From: an uncultured Bacteroidales bacterium | GTDB taxonomy: Bacteria; Bacteroidota; Bacteroidia; Bacteroidales; UBA932 | DNA length: 64,000 bases | Assembly (NCBI GenBank): GCA_944323345.1 | Contig: CALUSC010000001.1 | Location: 124,001-188,000, forward strand | Reading direction: 5' to 3' | Part shown: positions 41,404 to 50,810 of the stretch, in pieces | Position numbering within the stretch: position 1 is the first letter of the stretch | Layout: each line of letters opens with the position of its first letter | Translations under genes and position numbers: made by a program | The notes under the pieces: model-generated | The model's database searches: none | Told to the model about the DNA's origin: nothing | Seen by the model: only the letters and a program-made list of their open reading frames with translations

Positions 41404-42414
41404 ATGGAATTCATTTTCGGGCTGACGGTGCTTGGCTTTGCAAGCCTGGCGACAGTATTCTTGCTGCTGATAGTTGCAGGCGTGGCCGCGGCGTTCGGCG
41501 TATCTTTCGGGACAGTTTTCCTGAACGGCCTGTGGGCGCTCGCGATACCTCCGGCGGTGATATTGTACGGCTGGCTGATAGGGAGAAACCAGGTGGCGGT
41601 GAATCATGTCGAGATAGTGTCCGAGCATGTTCCGGCATCCTTTGACGGCTACAGGATCGTGCATATATCGGACATGCATCTGCGCTCGTTCAAGTCGAGA
41701 GGAAAGGCTCTGGAAAAAATCGTAGACAGGGTAAATGCGGAAAATCCGGATCTGATAGCCTTTACCGGCGACCTGGTGACCACCCATCCACTGGAGATAT
41801 CGCCTCATGCGGATGTCCTGGGAAGGTTTCGGGCGAAAGACGGGGTAGTCTCTGTTATGGGAAACCATGATTATTGCCCATATAACGACTGGTCGTCCGA
41901 GCAGGAAATGCTCGATGCTGTGGATACAGTCAGGGTCTGGGAGCGGCGTCTTGGCTGGAAACTTCTGGATGACACCCATATCGACATTGCCCGTCAGGGC
42001 ACAGAAAAGGTCGATACCATATCCGTAATAGGGGTGGAGAATATCTCGGCGATGCGGCAGTTCGCGACTCACGGCGATTTGCAGAAGGCGATGGAGGGGA
42101 CCGGCGGGGATTTCAGGATTCTGCTCTCGCATGACCCGACTCATTGGCGTGCGGAAGTGCTGGGAAAAACTGACATAGGCCTGACGCTTTCAGGACATAC
42201 CCACAATGCCCAGTGCCGCTTTTTCGGTCTGGAGCCGAGCCGGCTTGTATTCAGGGAGAACAGCGGTCTGTACAGCGAGAAGACGGCATACGGCCGCCAA
42301 TACCTTTATGTGAATGACGGTCTTGGGGAGACCATGTTTCCCGCCAGGATCGGAGTGCCGTCCGAAATCACTGTCATAACTTTGTCGGCATCGGAAGGTA
42401 CGCGGAACAAGTAA
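41404..42414 (+). CDS. Membrane-anchored metallophosphoesterase
   Basis: 336 residues. Two N-terminal membrane segments (residues about 5-30 and 35-55) are followed by a calcineurin-like phosphoesterase domain with its metal motifs in order: HISDMHL, FTGDLV, GNHD, LSHDP and SGHTHNAQ. Relatives (YkuE/YaeI-type) hydrolyse UDP-2,3-diacylglucosamine or other phosphoesters at the membrane. The active site should face one side of the inner membrane; the side cannot be read. It has its own region after a terminator. Confidence 0.9.
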   Translation: MEFIFGLTVLGFASLATVFLLLIVAGVAAAFGVSFGTVFLNGLWALAIPPAVILYGWLIGRNQVAVNHVEIVSEHVPASFDGYRIVHISDMHLRSFKSRGKALEKIVDRVNAENPDLIAFTGDLVTTHPLEISPHADVLGRFRAKDGVVSVMGNHDYCPYNDWSSEQEMLDAVDTVRVWERRLGWKLLDDTHIDIARQGTEKVDTISVIGVENISAMRQFATHGDLQKAMEGTGGDFRILLSHDPTHWRAEVLGKTDIGLTLSGHTHNAQCRFFGLEPSRLVFRENSGLYSEKTAYGRQYLYVNDGLGETMFPARIGVPSEITVITLSASEGTRNK

Positions 42415-42499
42415 ATGAATTTTTTCGGAATTTGTGCGGCTGCATGAAAACTATTAGTAATTTTGCATTCTGTCGAACAATTATCAAAAGGATTCTGAT

Positions 42500-43642
42500 A
42501 TGGCTGAATCACAGAAGATTTCAAAAGTATATTTTACTGATTTCCGGTGCAGGCCGGATGAAGGGCCGACACATAAGCTGAAAAGGCTGGTCAAGGCTGC
42601 CGGTATCGGACAGATCGATATGGACGGCAAGTTCGTAGCTATAAAAATGCATTTCGGAGAACTGGGGAACATGACTTTTCTCAGACCGAATTATGCCAAG
42701 GCTGTGGCTGACGTGGTGAAGGAATTGGGCGGAAAGCCGTTCCTTACCGACTGCAATACACTATATCCCGGAAGCAGGAAAAATGCCCTGGAGCATCTTT
42801 ACTGTGCATGGGAGAACGGATTTACGCCTCTTAGTGCCGGATGTCCGGTGATTATCGCAGACGGATTGAAAGGTACGGATGATATCGAAGTGCCTGTGCA
42901 TGGCGGTGAGTATGTAACTGCCGCAAAGATCGGACGTGCGATAATGGATGCGGATATATTCATTTCCCTTTCGCATTTCAAGGGGCATGAGATGACAGGT
43001 TTCGGCGGTACTATCAAGAATATAGGCATGGGAAGCGGATCGCGTGCAGGAAAGAAGGAACAGCACTGCAACGGCAAGCCGATTATTGATCAGGACAAAT
43101 GCCGCGGCTGTAAAAGATGTATGCGCGAATGTGCCAATGACGGTCTCGTTTTCGATGAAAGCCGCAGGAAAATGTCTGTGGATACGGAAAATTGCGTAGG
43201 CTGCGGCCGTTGTATCGGAGCCTGCAACTTCGATGCTATCGACTTCGCCCAGGATGCCGCCGGCAAGGAGCTGAACTGCCGCATGGCAGAATATACCAAA
43301 GCGGTGGTGGACGGCCGTCCGAATTTCCATATTTCCCTGATATGCGACGTATCTCCGACTTGCGACTGCCATTCCGGCAATGATACTCCCATTATCCCGG
43401 ACGTGGGGATGTTCGCCTCATTCGATCCGCTGGCTCTGGACCAGGCCTGTGTGGATGCCTGCCTGAAACAGACTCCGCTTCCCGGCAGCCAGCTTACAGA
43501 CGAGATGTCGAAGCCGGATTTCCATGATCATCATGACCATTTCGACAATACGAATCCGAATACCGAGTACAAGACCTGTCTGGCGCATGCGGAAAAAATA
43601 GGATTAGGCGTCCGTCAGTATGAACTGGTACAGGTAAAGTGA
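42500..43642 (+). CDS. DUF362 protein with two [4Fe-4S] ferredoxin motifs
   Basis: 380 residues. The N-terminal DUF362 domain (VYFTDFRCRPDEGPTHKL, LSHFKGHEMTGFGGTIKNIGMG) surrounds a 2x[4Fe-4S] ferredoxin insert with CRGCKRCMREC and CVGCGRCIGAC, each followed by a further Cys. It is cytoplasmic and probably an electron-transfer or metal-handling oxidoreductase; no partner enzyme is adjacent. This form is common in anaerobic bacteria. The start at 42500 is the only good ATG. Confidence 0.9.
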   Translation: MAESQKISKVYFTDFRCRPDEGPTHKLKRLVKAAGIGQIDMDGKFVAIKMHFGELGNMTFLRPNYAKAVADVVKELGGKPFLTDCNTLYPGSRKNALEHLYCAWENGFTPLSAGCPVIIADGLKGTDDIEVPVHGGEYVTAAKIGRAIMDADIFISLSHFKGHEMTGFGGTIKNIGMGSGSRAGKKEQHCNGKPIIDQDKCRGCKRCMRECANDGLVFDESRRKMSVDTENCVGCGRCIGACNFDAIDFAQDAAGKELNCRMAEYTKAVVDGRPNFHISLICDVSPTCDCHSGNDTPIIPDVGMFASFDPLALDQACVDACLKQTPLPGSQLTDEMSKPDFHDHHDHFDNTNPNTEYKTCLAHAEKIGLGVRQYELVQVK

Positions 43643-43751
43643 TGCCGGGTATGCCCGGTAAAAATATTCCGGAAAAATTCTTTCTTTTCTGCAACATTGC
43701 GGCACTTCATTGCATCTATAAGGCAGTGTTTGATTAATAATACGTAACGAA

Positions 43752-43841
43752 ATGAGAGAATTGATTCTGGAAATACTTAAAAGAGTCGGAGCCTTTCTTA
43801 TAGTGGCTCTTGTTCTCTCTTCGTTTGTCTTGTTGTCATAG
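43752..43841 (+). CDS. Predicted 29-residue single-helix membrane protein
   Basis: ATG at 43752 to TAG at 43841 encodes MRELILEILK followed by RVGAFLIVALVLSSFVLLS, an amphipathic start with a positively charged stretch and one hydrophobic helix. It lies alone in a 340-base gap between DUF362 and hisS and is followed 25 bases later by a perfect terminator stem, as expected for a short transcript. No clear -7 box is visible. It could be a real small membrane protein or a chance ORF; it is too short to judge by homology. Confidence 0.4.
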   Translation: MRELILEILKRVGAFLIVALVLSSFVLLS

Positions 43842-43866
43842 ACGATCTGCAACTTTTGATACATTG

Positions 43867-43911
43867 CGGCAGGGGATGGCGGAAGAATTTCTGTCATCCC
43901 CTGCCGTTTTG
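43867..43911 (+). terminator. Terminator before hisS
   Basis: CGGCAGGGGATG (43867-43878) and CATCCCCTGCCG (43895-43906) form a perfect 12-bp stem followed by TTTT. It ends either the DUF362 transcript or that of the 29-residue ORF. Confidence 0.85.
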
Positions 43912-43955
43912 ATTGAAAAACTTTCTGTCTGTGATGCTTTTCACGGCTGAATTGT

Positions 43956-43963
43956 TATCTTTG
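43956..43963 (+). promoter_or_regulatory. -7 box of hisS
   Basis: TATCTTTG matches TAnnTTTG, 20 bases before the hisS ATG. No matching -33 box is evident. Confidence 0.5.
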
Positions 43964-43983
43964 CGTTCTTATTTTTCAGGATT

Positions 43984-45393
43984 ATGGCTCAGAAACCGTC
44001 AATACCGAAGGGTACAAGAGACTTCGGCCCGGCAGAGATGGCCGGCAGAAATTATATTTTCGATACTATAAAATCCGTGTTCAGAACTTACGGCTACATG
44101 CCTATCGAGACTCCTGCCATGGAGAATCTGAGCACGCTTCTCGGCAAGTACGGGGACGAGGGAGACAAGCTGCTGTTCCGCATATTGAATTCCGGCGATG
44201 CATTTTCCGGAGTGGATTTCGGTGCATTCAGGACAGAAGACGGAGGATACAACAGCAAGTCGTTATCGCTCAAAGTCTGTGAAAAAGGACTGAGGTATGA
44301 CCTGACAGTCCCGTTCGCCCGTTTTGTCGTCCAGCATCAGAATGAACTTTCCTTTCCTTTCAAAAGGTATCAGATCCAGCCGGTATGGCGTGCGGACAGA
44401 CCTCAGAAAGGACGTTACAGGGAATTCTATCAGTGTGATGCTGACGTGATTGGCTCCAGATCCCTTCTGAACGAACTGGAGCTGGTCCAGATAGTCGACA
44501 GGGTCTTCATGCTTTTCGGGATAAATGTGGTCGTCAAGATAAACAACAGGAAGGTCCTGGCCGGTCTGGCCGAGATTTCCGGTTTCCCGGATAAGGTAGT
44601 CGACATAACTGTGGCCATAGACAAGATAGATAAGATCGGTCTTGAAGCCGTGAAGGCGGAAATGAGAGAGAAAGGCCTGACAGATGATGCCATAGCTGTG
44701 ATAGAGCCGGTCCTGACTCTGAAGGGGGACTATAAGGAGAAGATTTCTTCCATGAGGGCTCTTATGGAAGGCAAGTCTGTTTCGGGAATTGTTTCGGAGA
44801 CAGGCCTTAAAGGTCTTGATGAGCTGGAAGAACTGTTCGGACTGACAGATGCTGCAGGTATTTCCCAGGAAGTGGAAATCGATCTGTCGCTGGCAAGAGG
44901 CCTGAACTACTATACAGGTGCCATATTCGAGGTGAAAGCGAAGGATTTCGAGATAGGGAGCATCTGCGGCGGCGGCAGGTATGACAATCTGACCGGCATT
45001 TTCGGACTGCCTGATATGTCCGGCGTAGGAATTTCTTTCGGAGCTGACAGGATATACGATGTGCTGAAAGGTCTGGATAAATTTCCGGAGGATGTCACTT
45101 CAGCTACGAAGATATTGTTTGCCAACATGGGGGCCGCGGAAGTGAAATATCTGCTTCCTGTAGTCCGTAGTCTGCGTGAGTCCGGTGTTTCCTGTGAAAT
45201 TTTCGCCGAACCTGCCAAACTCAAGAAGCAGTTCGATTATGCGGACAGGAAGTCTGTCCCGTTCATATCCATTACCGGAGGTGACGAAATGGCCCGGGAG
45301 GTCGTGAATCTGAAAAATATGTCGTCAGGAGCTCAGGAAAGCTTCCGGAAAGATGATATTGAAGGTATTTTGAAGTTTGTAGGCATCGAATAA
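43984..45393 (+). CDS. hisS: Histidyl-tRNA synthetase
   Basis: 469 residues. Class II synthetase core with motif 2 ([25 protein letters not shown]) and the histidine-binding [15 protein letters not shown] and [10 protein letters not shown], then a C-terminal anticodon-binding domain ([21 protein letters not shown]). It charges tRNA-His, whose G-1:C73 identity pair is visible in this same window. About 45 residues longer than the E. coli enzyme, which is usual for Bacteroidota. Confidence 0.97.
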   Translation: MAQKPSIPKGTRDFGPAEMAGRNYIFDTIKSVFRTYGYMPIETPAMENLSTLLGKYGDEGDKLLFRILNSGDAFSGVDFGAFRTEDGGYNSKSLSLKVCEKGLRYDLTVPFARFVVQHQNELSFPFKRYQIQPVWRADRPQKGRYREFYQCDADVIGSRSLLNELELVQIVDRVFMLFGINVVVKINNRKVLAGLAEISGFPDKVVDITVAIDKIDKIGLEAVKAEMREKGLTDDAIAVIEPVLTLKGDYKEKISSMRALMEGKSVSGIVSETGLKGLDELEELFGLTDAAGISQEVEIDLSLARGLNYYTGAIFEVKAKDFEIGSICGGGRYDNLTGIFGLPDMSGVGISFGADRIYDVLKGLDKFPEDVTSATKILFANMGAAEVKYLLPVVRSLRESGVSCEIFAEPAKLKKQFDYADRKSVPFISITGGDEMAREVVNLKNMSSGAQESFRKDDIEGILKFVGIE

Positions 45394-45420
45394 AGACAAA
45401 AAAGATTATTTTTTAAATAA

Positions 45421-45452
45421 TTTTGGATTTTTAAAAATTGTCCTTATCTTTG
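45421..45452 (+). promoter_or_regulatory. Initiator tRNA promoter
   Basis: TTTTG (45421-45425), a 19-base spacer and TATCTTTG (45445-45452), 11 bases before the tRNA. Both elements are exact. Confidence 0.75.
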
Positions 45453-45463
45453 CAGTCCAATAC

Positions 45464-45539
45464 CGCGGGGTAGAGCAGTTGGTAGCTCGTCGGGCTCATA
45501 ACCCGGAGGCCGGAGGTTCGAGTCCTTCCCCCGCTACCA
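45464..45539 (+). tRNA. Initiator tRNA-fMet (CAT), CCA encoded
   Basis: Anticodon loop CTCATAA (anticodon CAT) closed by the three G-C pairs of initiators (TCGGG/CCCGG). The first acceptor base C1 faces U72, an unpaired end needed for formylation. T-loop TTCGAGT, 3' CCA encoded. These marks separate it from elongator tRNA-Met. Confidence 0.95.
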
Positions 45540-45543
45540 AGCG

Positions 45544-45571
45544 GGACAGTCCATCAGGGCTGTCCTTTTTT
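45544..45571 (+). terminator. Terminator of initiator tRNA
   Basis: GGACAG and CTGTCC stem followed by TTTTTT directly after the tRNA. Confidence 0.8.
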
Positions 45572-45599
45572 CGTTGTCCCGAAATCCATTCCCGATACC

Positions 45600-46295
45600 T
45601 TAGAAGCTGAAGCCGGCGGATATGGTCAGGGTCCCGAAGTCTTTTATTACGGTTCCATTCGGATAAACCCCTTTTTCTCCGGTATTTGCCAGATTCATGA
45701 ATCCGACAGTATATGCTATGCCTATGGATACTCTTTTCCATCCGGCATGGACTGAACCTCTTAATCCGATATCCGCTCTTCTGAGATACCCGCCCTGTCC
45801 TGTCCGGCTGTCGAAATCGCCGAATACGCGATACCTGTCAGTCAGCATCGTCTCCTCTCCAGTCTGAAAGTCGCTGTATTCATATTCCTGTTCGGAGGAC
45901 CCTGCCATTCCGAACGAGCCGACTACTCCTATCCCCGGAGAAAGCGTGAAATTTCCTAAAGCGAACTTGTAATTCACCATCAGCGGTACCTGCAGATACC
46001 ATATCGAAAACCGGGAAAATCCGGCATCTTCCGTAATCTTGTATCCGTACTGTGAAATATCCGCTCCAGTCTCAAAATAAACCGGAACGATATCGGACAG
46101 CAGCCTCTGATAGCTTCCGCCTGCGTAAAGTCCTGCCTGCTGTTCAGTGAAAAATTTCCCCGCACCGGATTTCATCATGGCGTTACCTATATTCACTCCG
46201 GCATGTATGCTGAAAATATTTTTCTGGAAATCGCGGGCTTCCGCCGCAACCATAGCCATAAGAAATATGGCTGATGCCAATACGGTTCTTTTCAT
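45600..46295 (-). CDS. Outer-membrane beta-barrel protein (PorT-like)
   Basis: 231 residues with a cleavable signal (MKRTVLASAIFLMAMVAAEARD) and alternating hydrophobic strands: FSIHAGVNIGNAMMKSG, VPLMVNYKFALGNFTLSPGIGVVGSF, VSIGIAYTVGFMN, ending in ILTISAGFSF. The C-terminal Phe is the usual barrel signal. It looks like the small 8-strand PorT/OmpW-like group of Bacteroidota, without known cargo. Its start overlaps the stop of the HAD gene by one base, so they share a transcript. Confidence 0.8.
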   Translation of the reverse strand: MKRTVLASAIFLMAMVAAEARDFQKNIFSIHAGVNIGNAMMKSGAGKFFTEQQAGLYAGGSYQRLLSDIVPVYFETGADISQYGYKITEDAGFSRFSIWYLQVPLMVNYKFALGNFTLSPGIGVVGSFGMAGSSEQEYEYSDFQTGEETMLTDRYRVFGDFDSRTGQGGYLRRADIGLRGSVHAGWKRVSIGIAYTVGFMNLANTGEKGVYPNGTVIKDFGTLTISAGFSF

Positions 46296-46948
46296 TACTG
46301 TTTCTTTAAAAGAAGGCCGAACGCACGTCCGAGGTCGTCTGCAACATTCGAGAAATCGTCCATTACCGAATCGGCATAAGGAGCTACGGATTCCCTGGCA
46401 TTGGTTGTGGCAAGAGCGATTACATGACCTCCCGAAGCTCTGGCGGCATTCAGTCCGTTGAAAGAGTCCTCGAAAATATAAGTGTCGTCAGGCGATGCTC
46501 CGAAAAATTCCATTCCGAGCAGATAGCAGTCAGGGTCCGGTTTTGACCTGGCGAACTCTTCTCCGGTAAATATCCTGGTGACAAGGGTCTGTATTTCAGG
46601 CCTGGATTTGTAGACCTTGGCCATCTTGTCCCTGTTCGAACTGGTAACGACAGCCGTGTCATAACCATATTTTTTGAGGTATACGAGAAATTCGTATGCA
46701 CCCGGTACATATTCGAAAGTCATTCCGGCTTCAAAACCGTACAGTTTTTCCCTTACCTCCTCTCTTTTGACCGCATCGTCAGGAAAACATCTCAGCAGAG
46801 AGCTGGCGATGGTTTCGCCTTTTAGTTTTGCCGCCAGATCCGGGTCTCCGAGATATTCTCTGCCGATACCGTCCCAGAAATCTGTGTATTGACCTTCCGT
46901 GTCGAAGATTACTCCGTCCAGGTCGAAAAGAAATACTGCTTTTCCCAT
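46295..46948 (-). CDS. HAD-family hydrolase, beta-phosphoglucomutase-like
   Basis: 217 residues. Motif I is FLFDLDGVIFDTEG with nucleophile Asp, motif II VVTSSNRDKM, and motif IV EDSFNGLNAARA; a four-helix cap lies between I and II. It hydrolyses or transfers phosphate on a small sugar phosphate in the cytosol. The DxDGVxxDTE form is typical of the beta-phosphoglucomutase and phosphatase subfamily. Substrate unknown. Confidence 0.88.
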   Translation of the reverse strand: MGKAVFLFDLDGVIFDTEGQYTDFWDGIGREYLGDPDLAAKLKGETIASSLLRCFPDDAVKREEVREKLYGFEAGMTFEYVPGAYEFLVYLKKYGYDTAVVTSSNRDKMAKVYKSRPEIQTLVTRIFTGEEFARSKPDPDCYLLGMEFFGASPDDTYIFEDSFNGLNAARASGGHVIALATTNARESVAPYADSVMDDFSNVADDLGRAFGLLLKKQ

Positions 46949-47137
46949 AAAAATATTTCATTCAGCCGGTAGCCGCAGGGCCCGAAGCCAGTCGGTTCCG
47001 CTTCCGGTCAGTTTCCGGGCGCAATATACGTAAATTTTGGCTTTTCCGGAAGATTTGCGATCCGTTCCGGCAGGTTGCCATCTGTCGGCTTGATATTCAA
47101 AAGGAAGAATCTCAGGAGGGTGCCCCAAAAAGAAGAA

Positions 47138-47196
47138 GTAAGGGTGACCCGGAATATTTCGGGTCACCCTTATTGAGACGAGTCTCAGACTGAGAC
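47138..47196. terminator. Terminator region after rubrerythrin
   Basis: AAGGGTGACCCG (47140-47151) and CGGGTCACCCTT (47160-47171) form a perfect 12-bp stem; on the minus strand it runs into TACTTCTTCTTTTT. A smaller palindrome AGTCTCAG/CTGAGACT (47180-47196) overlaps the stop. The rest of the 250-base gap to 46948 holds nothing I recognise. Confidence 0.75.
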
Positions 47197-47750
47197 TACT
47201 TCTTGAAATATCTGTTATACAGACCCTGGAAACCTGCTCCGTGGCGGGCTTCATCCTTGCACATCTCGTGCACAGTGTCGTGGATGGCGTCGAGATTGTG
47301 AGCCTTGGCCAGTTTTGCGATGCGGAGCTTGTCCTCGCAAGCACCTGCCTCTGCCTCCATTCTCTTTCTGACATTGGTCTCGGTGTCCCATACCACTTCT
47401 CCGAGAAGTTCCGCAAAACGTGCGGCGTGGTCAGCCTCTTCGTAAGCATATCTCTTGAATGCCTCGGCGATCTCAGGATATCCCTCCCTGTCGGCCTGAC
47501 GGCTCATCGCGATGTACATTCCCACTTCCGTGCATTCGCCTGCGAAATGATCTTTCAGTCCCTGGAGAATTTCCGGATCGATATCCTTCGCTACTCCGAG
47601 CCTGTGCTCGTCAGCCCAGGAGATTTCGCCTTCGGACTCTGTAACTTCTACGAACTTGTCTGATTTTGCGTGACATACAGGGCACTCTGCCGGTGCGCTT
47701 TCACCTTCATAAACGTATCCGCATACGAGGCATCTGAATTTCTTTTTCAT
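47196..47750 (-). CDS. rbr: Reverse rubrerythrin (N-terminal rubredoxin domain)
   Basis: 184 residues. The rubredoxin-like iron site comes first: [10 protein letters not shown] and CPVCHAKS. The four-helix diiron domain follows with [19 protein letters not shown] and EARHGAGF as iron ligands. In classical rubrerythrin the order is opposite, so this is the reverse form. It reduces peroxide in anaerobes. The start at 47750 gives [12 protein letters not shown]; a longer frame upstream (to 47849) crosses the promoter. Confidence 0.93.
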   Translation of the reverse strand: MKKKFRCLVCGYVYEGESAPAECPVCHAKSDKFVEVTESEGEISWADEHRLGVAKDIDPEILQGLKDHFAGECTEVGMYIAMSRQADREGYPEIAEAFKRYAYEEADHAARFAELLGEVVWDTETNVRKRMEAEAGACEDKLRIAKLAKAHNLDAIHDTVHEMCKDEARHGAGFQGLYNRYFKK

Positions 47751-47807
47751 ATTCAAAAATCCTTTTATGTTGTTTCTAAATTTGAATAATTCAAAATTAT
47801 TACGATG

Positions 47808-47838
47808 CAAAGGTAGCCTTTTTCCGATAAAATCCAAA
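47808..47838 (-). promoter_or_regulatory. Rubrerythrin promoter
   Basis: On the minus strand TTTG (47835-47838), a 19-base spacer and TACCTTTG (47808-47815), exact in both boxes, rules out the longer rubrerythrin frame. Confidence 0.75.
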
Positions 47839-47885
47839 TTTTTTTCCAATTAAATTTTTATGGATTAATTTTGAAATAAATTTCA

Positions 47886-50810
47886 ATGACAGTGACACCT
47901 TTCCTGAAACAGGTCGCCTCGGCATATTATGAAAGAGGCTCCATCGAGAATACATGCTTCATTTTTCCGAACAGGCGGTCGGAAGTCTTTTTCATAAAAT
48001 ATCTTTCTGACATAATAGCTGGAATCTCCGCATCCGGAAAGGAAGCCAGGCCATTGACAGTGCCGCAGACGTGCACTGTCAATGATTTCATATACCGCAT
48101 ATACGACATTTCGCCGACGGACAGGATATCTCTGCTGACAGAGCTCCATACAGTTTATTCTTCCTTGTTTCCCGGAGCCGAATCACTGGACGAATTCATA
48201 TTCTGGGGCGATATTATCCTGGGTGACTTCAATGACGTGGACAAATATCTGGCTGATCCGTACAGGCTGTTTGCGAATATAGCGGATCTGAAATCCATTC
48301 AGGATTCGTATTCATACCTTTCCGACAGGCAGAGGAAGGCGATAGAGACTTTCGTCAGTCATTTCAGCGACAGGGCCGGACGCCTGACCGTAGATCTGAA
48401 GTCGGAAAATCCGAAAGTGAAGGAAAAATTCCTCCGGATATGGAATATCCTATATCCTCTGTATGTTTCATTCCGCGAAAGACTCGATGCCAAAGGAATG
48501 GCCTATGAAGGCATGGTATACAGGAAAGTTGCGGAAAGGTTCACGTCCGAACCGGCCTCCGGGATCCTCGGAGAAGTATTCCCATACGCGGAGAAATTCG
48601 TTTTTACGGGACTTAATGCCTTGAATGAATGCGAAAAGACCATAATGAGGAAAATGATGAATGCGTCGCTGGCCGAATTCTGCTGGGATTATTCCGGAGC
48701 CATGATAAGGGACAGGTATAACAAATCATCCTTTTTCATGGAGGAGAACGTAAAGGAATTCCCCCAGTCTGTCGTACTTGACAGGGAAGGTGTATCTGTG
48801 CCTGATATCAGGGTGATCAGTGTCCCTTCGGCATCCGGCCAGGTGAAACAGCTTCCCCATATTTTCAGGGAGATTGCAGGGAAATATACGGAAGGAGATC
48901 TTTCCAGGGTCGGCGTCCTGTCCGGAAATCCGGAAAAGGACGGTGCGGACTGTGCCGTGGTCCTTCCGGATGAAGGCCTGCTGATGACAGTACTCGATAC
49001 CATACCGCCTGAAATACGCGACGTAAACGTCACGATGGGTTACCCCATGTCATCGAGCTCTTTCTATATGTTCATGTTCCGGGTTGCGGACCTGCAGATG
49101 AACATGAGGAAGAAAGGGAATGTCTGGTATTTTTATCACAAGCCTGTGAGAGCTCTGTTTTCAGACCGCATTTTCAGGGCTGCCGTCAGGAATCCGGATA
49201 TCATCGGGAGGGTGGCCGCAGAGTCGAAACTTTATATACCGGCAGAAGATCTTGCTGCCGGCGGTATCTGTTCCGTGATTTTCCGGCCTGTCATTACCGA
49301 CCGTTCCGAAGCGGGGCAGGAGGTTTCCGAAAGGTTCGCCGCATATCTTGAAGAAGTGATAGAATCGGCAGTGGCGGCAATGGACAGGGAAGGACCGGAC
49401 AGTCTGGAAATAGAGTTTGCGACCAGGTTCTACAAAACGCTTGAATCTCTCGGCAGGATAAATCTTCCGGTCAGGCCGCAGACTTATGTCAGGATACTGA
49501 AACAGATACTTTCTCCCGTATCGGTCCCGTTCAAGGGAGAGCCGCTCCAGGGTCTGCAGATCATGGGGCCGCTGGAGACACGCGCCCTTGATTTCGACAA
49601 TATAGTCATCATGTCTGCCAACGAGGGCGTTTTCCCGCGCCGCAGCGTATCTTCATCTTTCATACCTCCTGAGCTCAGAAAAGGTTTCGGACTGCCTACC
49701 TACGAATATCAGGACGCCGTCTGGGCCTACTATTTTTACAGGATGCTTTCCCGGGCCTCGAACGTATGGCTGCTGTATGATTCCAGGACCGAAGGATTGA
49801 AATCAGGGGAGGAGAGCCGGTATATAAAGCAGTTGGTTTATCATTTCGATATTCCGGTCCGCAGATATGTAGTCAGCGTGGCATTGTCGGAATCGGCGGA
49901 ACCGGCGTCCATTCCCAAGACGGAAGATGACATCAGGAAAATCAGAAATATCGAATTTTCGGCCACTGCACTGCAGAAGTATCTGGAGTGTCCGGCCAGA
50001 TTCTATTATGACAGGATCCGCGGACTCGGAAAGCCGGACGAGGTTTCGGAAGTTCTGGACGACGGCCTTTTCGGTACTGTCTACCATGAGATGATGCATT
50101 CCATTTATGATACCGGGACAGTGGATGCCGAGTATCTGTCTTCATGGCTGGGCTGCCTGAGGGATATAAAAGAGAAGGTGAAGGCCGAGATTATGAAGCG
50201 GATGCATACGCTTGAGGTGTCGGGACGGAATCTGGTGGCGGCCGATGTCATTGTCCGTTATGTCATGAAGACATTGTCGGCAGACAAGGAATTGCTGGAA
50301 GCTTCAGGAAAGCGGAGTTTCCGGATACTGGGACTGGAAAAGGCTTACAAGACAGTTTTCGGCGGTTTCAGGTTGACCGGTGTCGTGGACAGGATCGACA
50401 GTTTTTCCGACGGCGTGCTGAGAATCGTGGATTACAAGACGGGGAATGTGAAGGAAGATGAGGTCATGATAACATCTTTCAATGCGGAAAGGATAGCCGA
50501 AGCTGTTTTTCACTCGGCTACAGCCAGGGAAAGGCCGAAAATCGCCCTGCAGCTGTACATTTATGACAAATTTCTCATGCAGGACTGTTCGATGAAAGGT
50601 TTCGCCCTGGAGAATTGCGTGTATTCTACCAGAAATCTGTTTTCGGGACTGCCTGAAAGTTTCCCGGTACCGGACAATTTCATTTCATCCATGGATGCCG
50701 GTCTGGAGAAACTGTTTTCAGAAATGACGGATGCATCCGTGCCGTTCACTCTGACGGACGATGTCTCTGTCTGTGAGTTCTGTGACTTTAAAACCATTTG
50801 CGGAAGATGA
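47886..50810 (+). CDS. addB: AddB-like subunit of the AddAB helicase-nuclease
   Basis: 974 residues. N-terminal FPNRRSEVFFIKYL lacks a Walker A lysine, so the helicase-like part is likely inactive, as in other Bacteroidota AddB. The C-terminal RecB-type nuclease has LTGVVDRIDS and ILRIVDYKTG. Four cysteines (C702 in YLECPARFYYD; C963, C966 and C972 in CEFCDFKTICG) form the iron-sulfur staple of AddB. With AddA it processes double-strand breaks for recombination. The stop overlaps the addA start by four bases. Confidence 0.92.
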   Translation: MTVTPFLKQVASAYYERGSIENTCFIFPNRRSEVFFIKYLSDIIAGISASGKEARPLTVPQTCTVNDFIYRIYDISPTDRISLLTELHTVYSSLFPGAESLDEFIFWGDIILGDFNDVDKYLADPYRLFANIADLKSIQDSYSYLSDRQRKAIETFVSHFSDRAGRLTVDLKSENPKVKEKFLRIWNILYPLYVSFRERLDAKGMAYEGMVYRKVAERFTSEPASGILGEVFPYAEKFVFTGLNALNECEKTIMRKMMNASLAEFCWDYSGAMIRDRYNKSSFFMEENVKEFPQSVVLDREGVSVPDIRVISVPSASGQVKQLPHIFREIAGKYTEGDLSRVGVLSGNPEKDGADCAVVLPDEGLLMTVLDTIPPEIRDVNVTMGYPMSSSSFYMFMFRVADLQMNMRKKGNVWYFYHKPVRALFSDRIFRAAVRNPDIIGRVAAESKLYIPAEDLAAGGICSVIFRPVITDRSEAGQEVSERFAAYLEEVIESAVAAMDREGPDSLEIEFATRFYKTLESLGRINLPVRPQTYVRILKQILSPVSVPFKGEPLQGLQIMGPLETRALDFDNIVIMSANEGVFPRRSVSSSFIPPELRKGFGLPTYEYQDAVWAYYFYRMLSRASNVWLLYDSRTEGLKSGEESRYIKQLVYHFDIPVRRYVVSVALSESAEPASIPKTEDDIRKIRNIEFSATALQKYLECPARFYYDRIRGLGKPDEVSEVLDDGLFGTVYHEMMHSIYDTGTVDAEYLSSWLGCLRDIKEKVKAEIMKRMHTLEVSGRNLVAADVIVRYVMKTLSADKELLEASGKRSFRILGLEKAYKTVFGGFRLTGVVDRIDSFSDGVLRIVDYKTGNVKEDEVMITSFNAERIAEAVFHSATARERPKIALQLYIYDKFLMQDCSMKGFALENCVYSTRNLFSGLPESFPVPDNFISSMDAGLEKLFSEMTDASVPFTLTDDVSVCEFCDFKTICGR

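Noticed and set aside
46949-47137. A possible small RNA or gene in the gap between the HAD and rubrerythrin genes
   Set aside because: Apart from the terminator I see no promoter pair, conserved fold or convincing frame there.
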